DNA of 64,000 nucleotides, taken from positions 2,356,001 through 2,420,000 of the forward strand of contig JAUPSS010000002.1 of NCBI GenBank assembly GCA_040285825.1, read 5' to 3'. Positions 52,250 through 62,718 of the stretch are shown here, one piece after another. The first letter of the stretch is position 1, and every line of letters starts with the position of its first letter. Position numbers and translations under genes: made by a program. The stretch comes from Eukaryota sp. TZLM1-RC (taxonomy: Eukaryota; Metamonada: BaSk clade). Under the pieces are notes generated by a model. The model had not been told where the DNA came from, ran no database searches, and saw only the letters and a list, made by a program, of their open reading frames with translations.

Positions 52250-53621
52250 TTTAAAGAAGCAGACTTTAACTATCATTCATGGACATGCAAATGTTGGCCA
52301 TCCTAGTGTGACGACTAGCGTAAAGAAATTACTCAATAGTGATTACTTTTGGCCCGACATGCGCAAAGACATGATTAACCATATTAAGAGATGCCCAGCA
52401 TGTCAAAAGACGGCGCATGTGCCTAAAAATGTCATTGAATCATCTGGCTCTCTTTGGGCTGATCGACCTTTTGCACGATTAAACGCAGACACTATTGGAC
52501 CATTACAACAAGATGATAATGGATTCAAATATTTAATAGTTTTTGTAGACTCGTTCACCAGGTATACGATCATTTGCCCTGTAAAGGAATTGAATGCAGT
52601 GGAGGCAACCAATCACCTCCTATGGAGTGTAGTATCAATTTTTGGTATCCCACTGTTGATTCACAGTGACAACGGTATTGAATTTGCAAATGCCATATTC
52701 AAAGGGTTATGCGATTTATTAAACATTGAAGTAAGTCGTTCACTAACTAGCTTTTCACAAAGCAATGGTTTAGTAGAATGACGACACAGAGACATTTTAC
52801 AAAGTCTAAGAAAGATTTTGGTGGACTCTGGCGATTATAGCAATTGGAGTGAATATATCCCAATTGTACAACTTCAAATCAATTCAACTGTTAGTAGAGT
52901 TACTGGTCATTCGCCCTACAATTTAATGTTTGGTAGCGACCACAGCCCTAGAGCTGATCCTAGTAATATGTTTGAATTAATAAAATCAGCTAATGTTAAT
53001 ATCCCCTTTGTTAAAGATCTTGAAGCAAAACTTGAAAGGATTTCAAAGAAGAGAGAAGAGGCAGAGCTCAGGCAAGCTCAACAACTGCCTGAAGTTAACA
53101 AACATAGGAACCCTTTTAATAAAGGTGACTTAGTTTTGCGATTAAAGACTAATGGTAAACTCCATGGTTGCTTCGCTGGCCCTTTTCTCGTTGAAGAAGT
53201 TAAATCCAATAAAAGTTTATTACTCAAGAATCTTGTCACTGGTTCGATGTCTACGGCAAGTATAAATCATTGTAAACTATACCTTTCAGACTTCCCTAAA
53301 GAAGATCTTGATTGGCATAAGAATATTGCTGCTGGCGATATGGAAGAATCTGTAATCGTTAAAATTATAGATCACTTTGATTACGTAGATTCGAACAATA
53401 ATAAAGTTCCTTATTGTACCGCAGTTTGGTATGGCGGCGAGACTTCGTCTGTCCCAGTTGCTGACGTCAAAAGCACTGAGGCATATCAAACATATTTGCG
53501 CTCTATTAGTCCTCACACTACCAGGAAACGGAAGGTATCTTCTAATTCCAAATCTAAGACTAATTCCCCTGCAGTCAGTACTCGTAGCTCTCGTTCGAGA
53601 TCTAAGAGAGGGAAAAGGTAG
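52191..53621 (+). pseudogene. integrase region of the Ty3/gypsy element, frameshifted and with one nonsense codon
   Basis: The frame changes by one base near 52205-52220, between RNase H and integrase. Zinc module IIHGHANVGHPS and CPACQK, catalytic Asp in LNADTIGP, Asp in HSDNGIEF and Glu in SNGLVE are all present. Directly after that Glu a TGA (52779-52781) stands where the related element at 1-2169 has CGA (Arg). The frame then continues (RHRDILQSLRK, NWSEYIPIVQLQIN) through the GPFLVEE chromatin-side domain to TAG at 53619, which touches the LTR. Both lesions are simple point changes, so a near-intact source copy should exist elsewhere. Confidence 0.88.
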
Positions 53622-53757
53622 TGTTGTACTGTGGACAATTAGTCTAGTACATTTGTATTTATATAGTATAGTTCACTAGTGATGGCCTTTATAAGGGCCG
53701 GTGAAATTCTAATAAATTATTCCTTATTCTTTGTTATCATATATGGATAAAGCATCA
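53622..53757 (+). repeat. 3' LTR of the full-length element
   Basis: Identical to the 5' LTR over 136 bp. AATAAATTATTCC is a possible poly(A) signal. Confidence 0.93.
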
Positions 53758-54065
53758 TATAGAGCAAAGTTACTTTCCTTGAATGCCAAATCTCACACTC
53801 ATTAAGTCCGTTGTCCATTTCGTTCTCCTTGCGTGGTTTCCTGGGACTTAATGCCATGTCACTCTTAGATGATTCTGAAACAGCACTCAAGGAGATTTTT
53901 TGATAATTTGTTTTGCGGATCAGAATTGTTTTTTCAATTTTTAAAGGTTGATTTGAGATCAACTGATGTGTTTAATAATTCTTTCATACCATTAGCTCAG
54001 TCAAAACACAAGAATCCGCTCTCTGTTGCCGAAAAATCTAAAATTGATAAATATAAAGCAAAGTT
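53758..54065 (+). mobile_element. RT-family relics to the right of the LTR element
   Basis: First the continuation of the interrupted relic (RRFFDNLFCGSELFFQFLK, near 53885-53945, parallels NFNRLFWQNRIVFSIFK). Then a second copy reads TDVFNNSFIPLAQSKHKNPL and KSKIDKYKAK, overlapping in content with 46790-46899. Two neighbouring copies of one family. Confidence 0.6.
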
Positions 54066-55032
54066 TTTTTTTAATTTTTTTATTTAATTTTAATTTTATT
54101 CAAAACCTATAAATCAACATCTAAAAGATCCATCTCTCCCAAAACAAAAACACTAGATGCAACTCTCTCATAGTGAGATCCAAGAGACAGCAAAGCATCA
54201 GAAACCATCTTCAACATCCCCTTAAAAATAGAAAACACAATTCTATTTTGCCAAAGCAATCTGTTGAAATTTCTGCCAGTTCTTCTCTTTACAATCAATT
54301 CAAAATCATCCAAAAAACGTAAAGCAGTTGGTGCAAGTGAACCAAAAAGGGAAAATACAAATGGATACAAATTGTATTTTGCATGCTGTAGACTGGCCAA
54401 TTTGGACAAAGGTTCATTGTATTTTTTGAGTTTGAAATTTTCAGCATTTGAAAGAGGATTATGAATTTCAGAATTAACAAGCCTTTCATTTGAGGCATTA
54501 GAAGGATCAACAGACATTACATCCAATAAAATGAAGCTTCCATCTAATTTAGGTAATATAACATCACCTCTATTATTCTTATGAAAATCGTCTTCAGCAT
54601 CAAACAGATTTGACAACAGAGGTTCCAAGAAGGATTCAATTCTATGAGATTTACACATACAATATAACTGGTCTCTTACAGCATCATGAACCTTGCTTCT
54701 AAAAGTAATAAAATGTTTACAATTTAACAAATGAGTAGTTGTAATTTCTCGAGAACATTTACAAATTAAATTATGAGGTAAATTATCAGGCCAGATACAG
54801 GAACGAAATCTCATGTTCAGAGTCCAAGCAGAATCGGTTAAGAGAGTACCATAAACTTGGGGAATTGTTGTTACTAAGGCAGAAGAAGTACTGTCACACA
54901 TATCTTGTAAAAGATTTGCAAAAGCGGGATTCTTTTTCTTGGCCAAGCCAAGTCTAACATCATAATCCAAGCTTTCAAAAATCTTTGACAATTTTTGTTG
55001 AAGCTTTTCACAGCAAAACTGTAAATTAAAAA
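54066..55032 (-). mobile_element. RT-B copy with an 11-bp target duplication
   Basis: AAAGCAAAGTT lies at 54055-54065 and 55033-55043. A 310-codon frame (55039-54107) is unbroken from FNLQFCCEKLQQKLSKIFES through MRFRSCIWPDNLPH, CKCSREITTTHLLNC, NNRGDVILPKLDGSF, LDVMSVDPSN to the family tail. It is the best RT-B C-terminal region in the window, but the RT palm is absent. Confidence 0.87.
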
Positions 55033-55055
55033 AAAGCAAAGTTGGCTTACTAAAT

Positions 55056-55448
55056 TGTATTTATTGAATTTGCACACTTAATTAAATTAACTCAATACTA
55101 ATGGGACGACTATCAATGAACCAAGATTTCCTCTACAAAATCTTGATCTGCTTGCTGTCTAGCTAAAGCTTCTCTAATTCGATTGAAAAACCGAGGTAAT
55201 CTATTAATAATGGCAAATTGAATCCGCGAACGCCATAAAAAAATATCAAATCTTTTCATTGTTTTTTCTTGCACCATTTTTTGGAAGTCATTCAAAAAAG
55301 TTTCTGCTTCATCTGATAATCTTCCATTTATCGAAAATGGGAAAGCAATAAAAACCAGCTGTGTATTTCTATCGGCATTAGCCTCTTCAATATCTTGATC
55401 ATATTTCCTATGTTTCTCTTTTGCTTTAAAATCCAGAGCAGCCACCAT
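55056..55448 (-). mobile_element. RT-A 3' fragment
   Basis: Starts at ALDFKAKEKHRKYDQDIEEA and runs through AFPFSINGRLSDEAE and FDIFLWRSRIQFAI to FVEEILVH and the family 3' end (TTCAATAAATA). An intact 111-codon frame. It ends 90 bp upstream of the GDAP2-like gene. Confidence 0.82.
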
Positions 55449-55538
55449 AAAATTTAATTAAAATCCATAATTTCAAACTTAATTCACATTCATCCTCAAT
55501 TAAGTTACTACTGTTTGACTTTATTGTGCTATTAGTCG

Positions 55539-57002
55539 ATGCAGGATTGGATAGCCATTGAAGATACCACCTCTTGGGACACATGCGAGGTAGAGCTGAC
55601 TGAAGTTCCTGTCACTGAAGACCAGGAATCGTCAACTACTCGCCAGAAAGACCTATCATCTCACGAACAACAACCTGATGCTTTCCCTGTGTCTTCGACC
55701 ATTAATTCCTCCATACGCATCCATCATGGAGATCCCTGTCTTCTTGATGTGGATTGTCTTGCTTTCTCTGTTGCTGAGCAGCCCCAGAAACTTACCTCAC
55801 TAGCGAAACACATCCTTGACGCCGCTGGCGAGGACCTTCTCCATGAAGTTTACCAATCAACCATTCGCACTGGTGAAGGTCTATTGTTTCCTGGGTTCTC
55901 TCTCCCTGCCTCCAACGTCGTGGCTTGCATTGACCCCCGCTACTCCCGCCGCTACTACTCTGCCAGTATTAACTCGCTTCATAATTGTGTAAGAGCCAGC
56001 CTTCAGCACTGTTTGGATCAAGGTTTTTCTTCTATTTGCTTAACTCCTCTGTGGAGTAAAGGGAAGGAATTTCCCAATCAAGATGCAATCCACATTGTGT
56101 TACGAACACTACGGAAGTTTTTGACAAGACTTGATAATGTTCCTTTTACTACAGTTCTATGCGTACCCAAAGACATGGAAGATGTTTATTCAAAGCTGCT
56201 TTCCACTATGCCTTATTATTTTCCTAGGTCTGAAGCAGAAGTTTCATTTACTTTTCCTTTGTTACCAGCTGATATTGGCAATGAATGGGGTGAGTATGTC
56301 GACCCTGAACGTAATCTTGACGTTTGCGAGAGTATTTTACCCACAAACACTGAGTTATTTGACAATATTGATAATTTTGCTGATTTTTCCACCCTGTCTG
56401 TTGATCCAGACACAAAGAGAACTAATAGGTCAAAAAAACAGGCTGAAATTGAACAATATCGGGCTGACTTTGTGAGACTTCAACGGGCTTCAAGAACTCA
56501 AGATTTGACTTCTGTTTCTTCTTCTGGGTTTTTGTTCAAGTCTTCAATTAATGACAATGCTGACAGACCTTTGTTTTGCATGATTGGTAAAGCTCTTGAC
56601 CAAACTAGCGATCAACTTCGACAAGCTCCCAACCTAGACCAAGTTGTGATGTTTATTATTAGACTTATGGATAGGTTCGTTGATTCTGAGTTTTCTTTTA
56701 TTTATGTGGCGTCTGATGTAAAGGGTACCCAACGTCCTGATCTCTCTTGGTTCAAGTGGGTTTTGTCTATTTTACCTCCAAAGTACTTTAGAAATTGTAA
56801 GAATTTTATTATTTTGCATCCCAGTTTCAAGGTTAAGGCTAAGTTGTTTGGGTTACAAGCGTTTCTCATGAATACTGAAGCTGGTAGGTTCATTTCTTCA
56901 TGTAGGTCTGTTAAAAGGATTTCTGATTTAGCTGAATTTGTGGATGTTTCTCAGTTAAGTTTACCTTCTTTTGTTCAGTCTTTTGATTCTAATTTGAAGT
57001 AG
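55539..57002 (+). CDS. GDAP2: GDAP2-like protein: macro domain plus CRAL-TRIO domain
   Basis: 487 residues, ATG at 55539, one exon; animal GDAP2 is of similar length. Residues about 60-240 form a macro (ADP-ribose-binding type) domain: DVDCLAFSVAEQP, AAGEDLLHEVYQSTIRTGEG, VVACIDPRYSRRY, ALHNCVRASLQHCLDQGF-like helix, SICLTPLWS. Residues about 350-470 form a CRAL-TRIO-like lobe (DLSWFKWVLSILPPKYFRNC, NFIILHPSFKVKAKLFGLQA). The glycine-rich ADP-ribose loop is weak, as in GDAP2, where binding is doubtful. Function is unknown even in animals; a role in stress response or membrane lipid contact has been proposed. Confidence 0.85.
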   Translation: MQDWIAIEDTTSWDTCEVELTEVPVTEDQESSTTRQKDLSSHEQQPDAFPVSSTINSSIRIHHGDPCLLDVDCLAFSVAEQPQKLTSLAKHILDAAGEDLLHEVYQSTIRTGEGLLFPGFSLPASNVVACIDPRYSRRYYSASINSLHNCVRASLQHCLDQGFSSICLTPLWSKGKEFPNQDAIHIVLRTLRKFLTRLDNVPFTTVLCVPKDMEDVYSKLLSTMPYYFPRSEAEVSFTFPLLPADIGNEWGEYVDPERNLDVCESILPTNTELFDNIDNFADFSTLSVDPDTKRTNRSKKQAEIEQYRADFVRLQRASRTQDLTSVSSSGFLFKSSINDNADRPLFCMIGKALDQTSDQLRQAPNLDQVVMFIIRLMDRFVDSEFSFIYVASDVKGTQRPDLSWFKWVLSILPPKYFRNCKNFIILHPSFKVKAKLFGLQAFLMNTEAGRFISSCRSVKRISDLAEFVDVSQLSLPSFVQSFDSNLK

Positions 57003-57349
57003 GTTTTGTTTATTGGTTATGTATTTGTCAAATAAATATTATTGTTTTTGGAATCTTGAAAATATGTCAATCAAACAATCATTAATTCAATGAATTAAAC
57101 TCAATCAATCTAAATGAAATGGATCAAATCGTTGTCAACTGATCATCTAATTCTAAATGAATGATGAGCTGTACCCGTAACAGCAATAGTCGTTGAGTGA
57201 AAATGATAAGACAGGAAGGAACTGTAAAATGTAGAAACAAATAGACCAACTCAAGGCAAAACCGAAAGAATTTAAAATAAGTCTTCTTTCTGGGATTTCT
57301 TCAATGTCAACAATGTCACATGGATAAGGATTAGTAATTGAAATCGACT
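57003..57349. other. AT-rich spacer, no gene seen
   Basis: 3' flank of the GDAP2-like gene. Short ATCAATCAA / AATGAAT reiterations only. Confidence 0.45.
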
Positions 57350-57625
57350 ATCAGAGACTATTGGAAGACTTGTAGTAGAAGCAGGAACTTTTTTGAATGA
57401 CTTCCAAAAAATGGATCAAGAAAAAACAATGAACAGTTGTGATATCTTTTTATGGCGCTTTCGGATTCAATTTGCCATTATTAATAGATTACCTAGGTTT
57501 TTCTATAGAATTAGAGAAGCTTTATCTAGACAACAAGCAGATCAAGACTTTGTAGAGGAAGTCTTGGTTCATTGAATTTTGTCCCATTAGTTATGAGTTA
57601 ATTTTATTAAGTGCGCAAAATGAAT
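57350..57625 (+). mobile_element. RT-A 3' fragment, plus strand
   Basis: Encodes GRLVVEAGTFLNDFQKMDQE, CDIFLWRFRIQFAI and ADQDFVEEVLVH, then the 3' terminus CCCATTAGTTATGAGTTAAT. Confidence 0.8.
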
Positions 57626-57648
57626 AAAAAAATGATAGTTTAAGTTAC

Positions 57649-59452
57649 TTGAAACTTATGTTACTTATTAAAATGACACAACAAGATTTCCCTGATTTGC
57701 GTATTGTTGCCTATATGGATGACATTTCTATTATTGGTTCTTTTGAAAGCATTTCTAGGGTCTCTGAAGACATTGCGGCGAAATACAAAGAAATTGGATT
57801 AGCTTTGAACCCATCTAAATGTCTCTTGATTGGTAGAGAAAAACAATCTTTGATGATTGGTGGAGCTCAGATTCCTTTTATCAATTATGACCAACAAGCT
57901 TTTAAGTTTCTTGGATGTTGGCCTGGCAATTTGGATGAAATTTATTTCCAGTTAAACAATTTATTGGAGAAGTTTGACAAGGATCTTAGTTTTATTGCTG
58001 AATGTGACATTGAGAAACACATCAAATTTTTTATTTTAAAAATTTGTTATTCTGGAAAATTCACTCATATTTTAAGGTCAACTCCCCCATCGGTATCTCT
58101 CAATTTTTGCAGATCTTTTAACAAACTTCGAGTCAAATTGATTTCTTCTTTATTAGAAGTAAATGAATCTTTAATTCGAAGTCATGTATTTTGTTCAGCA
58201 GATTTGGGTGGAATTGGATTCACCAAATCTTCGATTCTGTGTAAAGCAGCATTTTTGGGAGGTGGTAAAAATTTTGTTTTTGAATTTTTCCAAAGGTTCC
58301 CTTTTGATGTTCATCTGATCAATGGTGAATCAAATTTTTACTTGAATCAACTGCAATTTGAATTAGAAAATTTGCCTAGTGATATCTGGATTCAGTGTTT
58401 TCCTCAAAATGTTCAAGAAATTCCCACCCGATCACTTCCAAATTTACGTTTTTGCTTGAAAAAGCTTCAGCACCATTTGGTTAAATTATATGAAGGCTTG
58501 GATTATGAAGTAAGACTTGGCTTGGCCAAAACTAAAAATCCCGCTTGCGGTAATTTTTTAAAGGATATTCGTGATAGTTCAGCTGCTGCTTTAGTAACTC
58601 AAGTTCCCTCTGTTTATGGACTTTTGTTAAAAAACAATGAATGGCTTCTAAACATGCGTTTTCGTTGTTTTCTGTGGCCAAACAATTTGCCTAATCATTT
58701 AACTTGTAAATGTGGTAAACCTCTTTTGTTTACTCATCTTTTGAACTGTAAACATTTCATTACGTTTAGAAGCAAAGTGCATAATAACGTCAGGGACCAA
58801 ATTTATGTAATGTGCAAATCATATCGAGTAGATTCCTTTTTAGAACCGCTGTTATCAAAATTAATTCTTGATGATCCCAATATTGATAGTACGCGTTACA
58901 ACAGAGCTTCTATGGGTCTGACTAGAGGTGATCTAGTTGTTCCTGGTTTAAATGGTAGTTTTACTATTTTGGACGCCATGTCTATTGACCCTTGTAATTC
59001 CTCTAACGAACATTTCATTAACTCGGATGTAAATAATCCTCTTCTTGCAGGCGAAAAATATAAAATTGCTAAATATGCGAAACCCATTTCCTCGGTTAAT
59101 GAAAATTCTCATGCCCAATATAATTTATGTCCTTTTGTTTTTTCCTTGCTCGGATCTCAAGGTAAGGCTGCTATGAATTTCATTGAGGATTTTAAGGTAG
59201 TTGTAAAGGAAAGAACTGGAAGAATTTTCAATCGTGTTTACTGGCAAAACGGTATTGTCTTTTCTATTTTTTAAGGAAATGGTGAACTTAATTTCTGATT
59301 CACTCTCTTCTTTTGGTAAATTTTCTGAATCTTTAGAAATTAACTGTTGCGATGTAGGGGAGGCAGGTTTTGAGGATGTGGAGCTTTAGTTGTCTATTTG
59401 ATGATTTTTTTATTCCTTGTTCGATAAATAATATTTAGTTGAAAAAAGTATG
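57649..59452 (+). mobile_element. RT-C retroelement, longest copy, with part of the RT palm
   Basis: A 541-codon frame (57649-59274) begins in the RT palm: VAYMDDISIIGSFES (YxDD-type active-site loop, here YMDD) and GLALNPSKC. It proceeds through FKFLGCWPGNLDE, IEKHIKFFILKICY, SADLGGIGFTKSSILC, LAKTKNPACGN, MRFRCFLWPNNLPN, the zinc motif CKCGKPLLFTHLLNC, FRSKVHNNVRDQ, RGDLVVPGLNGSF with LDAMSIDPCN, and the tail RTGRIFNRVYWQNGIVF. This fixes the domain order RT, thumb, zinc, restriction-like nuclease, tail, as in R2-like non-LTR retrotransposons. The 5' RT motifs are truncated. 3' terminus TTGAAAAAAGTAT. Confidence 0.87.
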
Positions 59453-59504
59453 ATATTGATTGAGTTACAGTTTTCTGTTCAGTTTTCAATCTAGAAATCT
59501 TTGA

Positions 59505-60038
59505 ATGCCCCAAATTTGGTTAGATTCTGAAGAATCGGAGCCTACTATTACACATTCAGCAACATCTACCGAGTCAACAGCATTTGATGAAGGTTTTGAA
59601 CTTGGGCAGAAACTTGTATCTTTCTTCAAAAGTGGAGGAACGACTGATCCTCTCACTACACAAGAGCTCTCTAAAGTACGTTCTGGTTTAATAGAGTGTG
59701 GAATACCTGTTCCAGAGCACTGTACTGCCGAACAATTAATGGACCTTGTTTCATCTCTTGCATTACAGCAAGCACAAGTTGCAGCAGATCCTATTGATTT
59801 TTGGCGCTGTGTACTTGATCGACTGAAACATTATATTGAAAAGGAAATAAATTGTGACAGTGAGCTTCCGTGTCGTAGAAAACAGATTAATATTATCACT
59901 AATATTGTAGCAGAATTAAGCAATTCAGACAATAATGCAACTGAAAGGATAACAGAACTATTGGAAGAGCTTGCCAATTGCGGGGAACTTCCTGAATCTG
60001 TTTTGGATGGTCTGATCAAAGAGAATGAGAGTTGTTAG
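59505..60038 (+). CDS. PEX19-like peroxisomal membrane-protein chaperone
   Basis: 177 residues, ATG at 59505, single exon. After an acidic, disordered N-terminus, the C-terminal half fits the PEX19 core: IDFWRCVLDRLKHYIEKE, QINIITNIVAELSNSD, then RITELLEELANCGELPESVL, which parallels the LMQEMQxCGQPPxxIV helix of PEX19. PEX19 binds newly made peroxisomal membrane proteins in the cytosol and docks on PEX3. The protein is well below the usual 280-330 residues and ends NESC, without a full CaaX farnesylation box. The match is pattern-level, so I leave the symbol blank. Confidence 0.5.
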   Translation: MPQIWLDSEESEPTITHSATSTESTAFDEGFELGQKLVSFFKSGGTTDPLTTQELSKVRSGLIECGIPVPEHCTAEQLMDLVSSLALQQAQVAADPIDFWRCVLDRLKHYIEKEINCDSELPCRRKQINIITNIVAELSNSDNNATERITELLEELANCGELPESVLDGLIKENESC

Positions 60039-60131
60039 CAGTCTTTCTTGAACAGTCTTTGTAGATAAACTCCACATACAATCCATTGATGAAGTTTTTC
60101 CACCCAAATCTTCAATTTTATCTGTTTTGCA

Positions 60132-60350
60132 TTAAATAATAATAAGAATAATAATTGCGAAAAAGAATAGCTTGGTTCCATTGAAAGCTTTCTCATACTC
60201 ATTGTAACCATTTCTTATTGCGAAGCCAGTCGACATTATGTTAAGCCGTTCAGATTTTTGCAATTGTTGAATCCAGAATCCGTAATAATAAAGGACCGAT
60301 ATATTTGAGTAGAATTTAGTTTTTAAATTTAGTTTTTGAAATTGTTCCAC
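60132..60350 (-). CDS. possible small membrane protein
   Basis: 72 codons with an ATG. The middle has an ordered look (SERLNIMSTGFAIRNGYNEY) and the C-terminus is a hydrophobic helix (TKLFFFAIIILIII). The AT-rich end may be chance. Family not recognised. Confidence 0.25.
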   Translation of the reverse strand: MEQFQKLNLKTKFYSNISVLYYYGFWIQQLQKSERLNIMSTGFAIRNGYNEYEKAFNGTKLFFFAIIILIII

Positions 60351-60863
60351 ACGAATGTGATGAAGTCAACTATTACATTGGGTTCCGTAAACTTTATAAG
60401 ACTGAGAAGTTAATACTATCTAGTTCCAAAATCAGGAGAAATAAATTATGAATTATATAAAAAACAATTCTACTTCAAGGTACTGAAACCTAATCGAAAA
60501 AACCAAAGTCATCAAAAAACTTATAAGTCGTTGTCATCTACGGGTTCTGATGATCCTCTTACCAAAATATTGTGACTGCCCACCATCTATTTTCAGCAAC
60601 GCTACAGCAATCAGCATCAGACTTAAGATCGACATTTATTGTTGCAAGAAATCTAGACAAAAATGTATTTAAAAAGATAATCATTTTTGTCCCGCCTTTG
60701 TTCCTATAATGAGTTTCAACCTTCTTGGTCGATGTTACAATTTATTCAAAAATGAGATTATATGGAAAAAACAGAGTGAAAGATAACTATAGACAACCAT
60801 GAGTCAAGATCTACAATACAAATTTACAAGAACAAAAACAAAAGCTATAAATCAATATTAAAC
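60351..60863. other. AT-rich spacer, no gene seen
   Basis: No ORF or RNA feature recognised between the small ORF and the CK1 3' end. Confidence 0.45.
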
Positions 60864-61853
60864 TCACTTATGCCAATCACATTTAACAAATCTTATATCA
60901 CTTACAGAACTTCCAGTCAAACTACTATACAGCCTAATGAAAACACCAACCCAGTGACCGTAATCAGGCTTCTCTTCAAAACCAAGTTTCTTTACATAGG
61001 AAAGGAAATCGGAAAACTCTATTGGGACATTATTAAACCATCCACAGAGTCCATTAATTTTCTTCTTTTTCATTTGGTCAAGGACCCATTGTCTATCTTT
61101 ACCATCAAAGTCAATATCCCACCATGGCAGAGTTCCCTTCAAGAGATACAAAAGCGTGTAACAGACTGATTCAAGATCATCTCTTCTTGAAAGAGTACAT
61201 CCATTGTGACTATTGATTGAAGCAAATCTAGGGGTACCAATAAGAGAGACATCATCACGTTGATCAAACGGAATGTGATTACGAGTGATTGGATCTTGCC
61301 AGTTACAAACCAAGCCTAAATCAATCATTCGTAGTTCATTTACACTACTATCCAATCCCATCAAAAAGTTTGCTGGCTTGACATCTCTATGAATGTACCC
61401 ATTTTCATGGAAGGCTTCCAGTATTTGTATCATCAGTACAGCGAGTACACAGCAGGTAGAAGGAGAGAAACGTTTGTGGTTCGAAGCAACGTATTCATTT
61501 ACCAATTGGAAGACATCCTCTAATGACGGGCCAAGAAGTCTCATTACAAGAGCCCTGTAACCATGTTGCTCACCATACCACAAAAAGTCCGGAGGTTGGT
61601 CTGGGGGCTTGATGAAGGATCCGACTTCGGCATAGACTTTTGCTTCCCATGCAAGACTAGATTTGCGATTGTTCTTGCGTTTCTTTTCGATTTTGACAGC
61701 TATGGGTTCGTTTGTGTCAAGAATTTCACCACTAAAGACAGAACCGAAGGAACCAGATCCTACTCTACGCGAGGTATCACAGAGAAAGCGGTTGGCAAAA
61801 ACGAGACGTGAGTCACTAGAAGAAGAACTGAATAAGCCACAGTGACAACGCAT
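60864..61853 (-). CDS. casein kinase 1-family Ser/Thr kinase
   Basis: 329 residues, ATG at 61853, single exon. Kinase motifs: VGSGSFGSVFSGE (P-loop), IAVKIEKK (Lys), HRDVKPANFLMG (catalytic loop), MIDLGLV (DFG replaced by DLG, Asp kept), GTPRFASINSHNG (CK1-type substitute for the APE region), DDLESVCYTLLYLLKGTLPW. These are hallmarks of CK1 and its TTBK/VRK relatives. The protein stops soon after the kinase domain, with no regulatory tail. CK1 enzymes prefer primed or acidic sites and act in many pathways; the exact role is not readable. The catalytic residues are all present, so it should be active. Confidence 0.9.
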   Translation of the reverse strand: MRCHCGLFSSSSSDSRLVFANRFLCDTSRRVGSGSFGSVFSGEILDTNEPIAVKIEKKRKNNRKSSLAWEAKVYAEVGSFIKPPDQPPDFLWYGEQHGYRALVMRLLGPSLEDVFQLVNEYVASNHKRFSPSTCCVLAVLMIQILEAFHENGYIHRDVKPANFLMGLDSSVNELRMIDLGLVCNWQDPITRNHIPFDQRDDVSLIGTPRFASINSHNGCTLSRRDDLESVCYTLLYLLKGTLPWWDIDFDGKDRQWVLDQMKKKKINGLCGWFNNVPIEFSDFLSYVKKLGFEEKPDYGHWVGVFIRLYSSLTGSSVSDIRFVKCDWHK

Positions 61854-62716
61854 TCATGGAGATTCAATTATAAAAGTCACATTTTACAACTCAACAACAA
61901 ACCTTAACTAATACTTTTTCTACTACGAACCCTATCAACTAAATGACGGGAGATTTTCGCTAGTCACTTGTATATCAACTCGATTGTTATAAAACTCCGT
62001 AATAATATTCAAAATGCAGTCAAAATAACGAGGAAGAGCTTTAAATAACGAAAATACGATTCTGTTCTTCCAAATCAGAAAATCAAATCAACAAATTGTG
62101 TTCAGTAAATTGTTTCAAATTATTATTATACATTTTATTTTAAGGTGTGTTTGCACCAGGTGGCGTTCAGTGCCTTATTGAGTGAGACTCATTTCTCTCC
62201 TTCATTCCTTCCAAAGACGTCTATGTTTCTATGTTTTACATTTCAATGCCCTGAACTAGAAGAAGTTCTCAAACTTCAAACAATGAGAAATATGATCAAA
62301 TGTTGAGGCTCAAATAGAATAAATTATTAAATAAGAGATCTTAAATAGAATAAGTGCAAAACAAATCTACTTTGTATCATTCATATGTTATACATTGCCT
62401 TTTTTCCAAATTGGTTGACCTACTGTTACAGAAATGTAAAACTAAAACCAATGCTAGATTTAATCAGTTTTTGTAAATCGATTAGATAGAATCGATCTCA
62501 ACTACTGTAATACGTGAGTAGTAATGTCATGATCTCCAGGATTTGACAATGAAGTTGTATGAACCACTTTGCAATTTTGTATTATTGTGGCGAAATTGAC
62601 TGCCTCTCAATCCTTCTATCTTTTTCTCATATCTACAAGCTTTCATTTGGTTTTTGATGTGACTTTGAGAACAAACTAATATAATAGATAAAGTGACATT
62701 ATCACTAAGATCAAAA
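61854..62716. other. AT-rich spacer with one small RT relic
   Basis: 61990-62110 on the minus strand reads FWKNRIVFSLFKALPRYFD, the RT-family tail motif (FWLNRIVFCIFKS elsewhere). The remaining 600 bp hold nothing I recognise. Confidence 0.5.
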
Positions 62717-62718
62717 TA

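Larger units (their letters stand above)
46900..53757 (+). mobile_element. Ty3/gypsy-type LTR retrotransposon, full length, recent
   Basis: 6858 bp. LTRs of 136 bp at 46900-47035 and 53622-53757 are identical and start TG, end CA. The 4-bp target duplication TATA flanks it (46896-46899, 53758-53761), and an empty-site relative is present at 54048-54067. Coding order is gag, protease, RT, RNase H, integrase, hence Ty3/gypsy. The purine tract AAGAGAGGGAAAAGG (53604-53618) precedes the 3' LTR. No standard tRNA primer site starting TGG lies directly after the 5' LTR. Two lesions interrupt pol near the integrase. Confidence 0.93.

Noticed and set aside
52190-52250. Programmed ribosomal frameshift between RNase H and integrase
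   Set aside because: Ty3/gypsy elements do not frameshift there, gag and pol are already fused, and a nonsense codon follows at 52779. A simple indel or read error explains it.
32117-52781. TGA as a sense codon (in-frame TGA at 32117 and 52779)
   Set aside because: Intact genes such as DRC7 (ends AGA TGA) and the DENND11-like gene use TGA as their stop, and the two internal TGAs are in repeats or relics.
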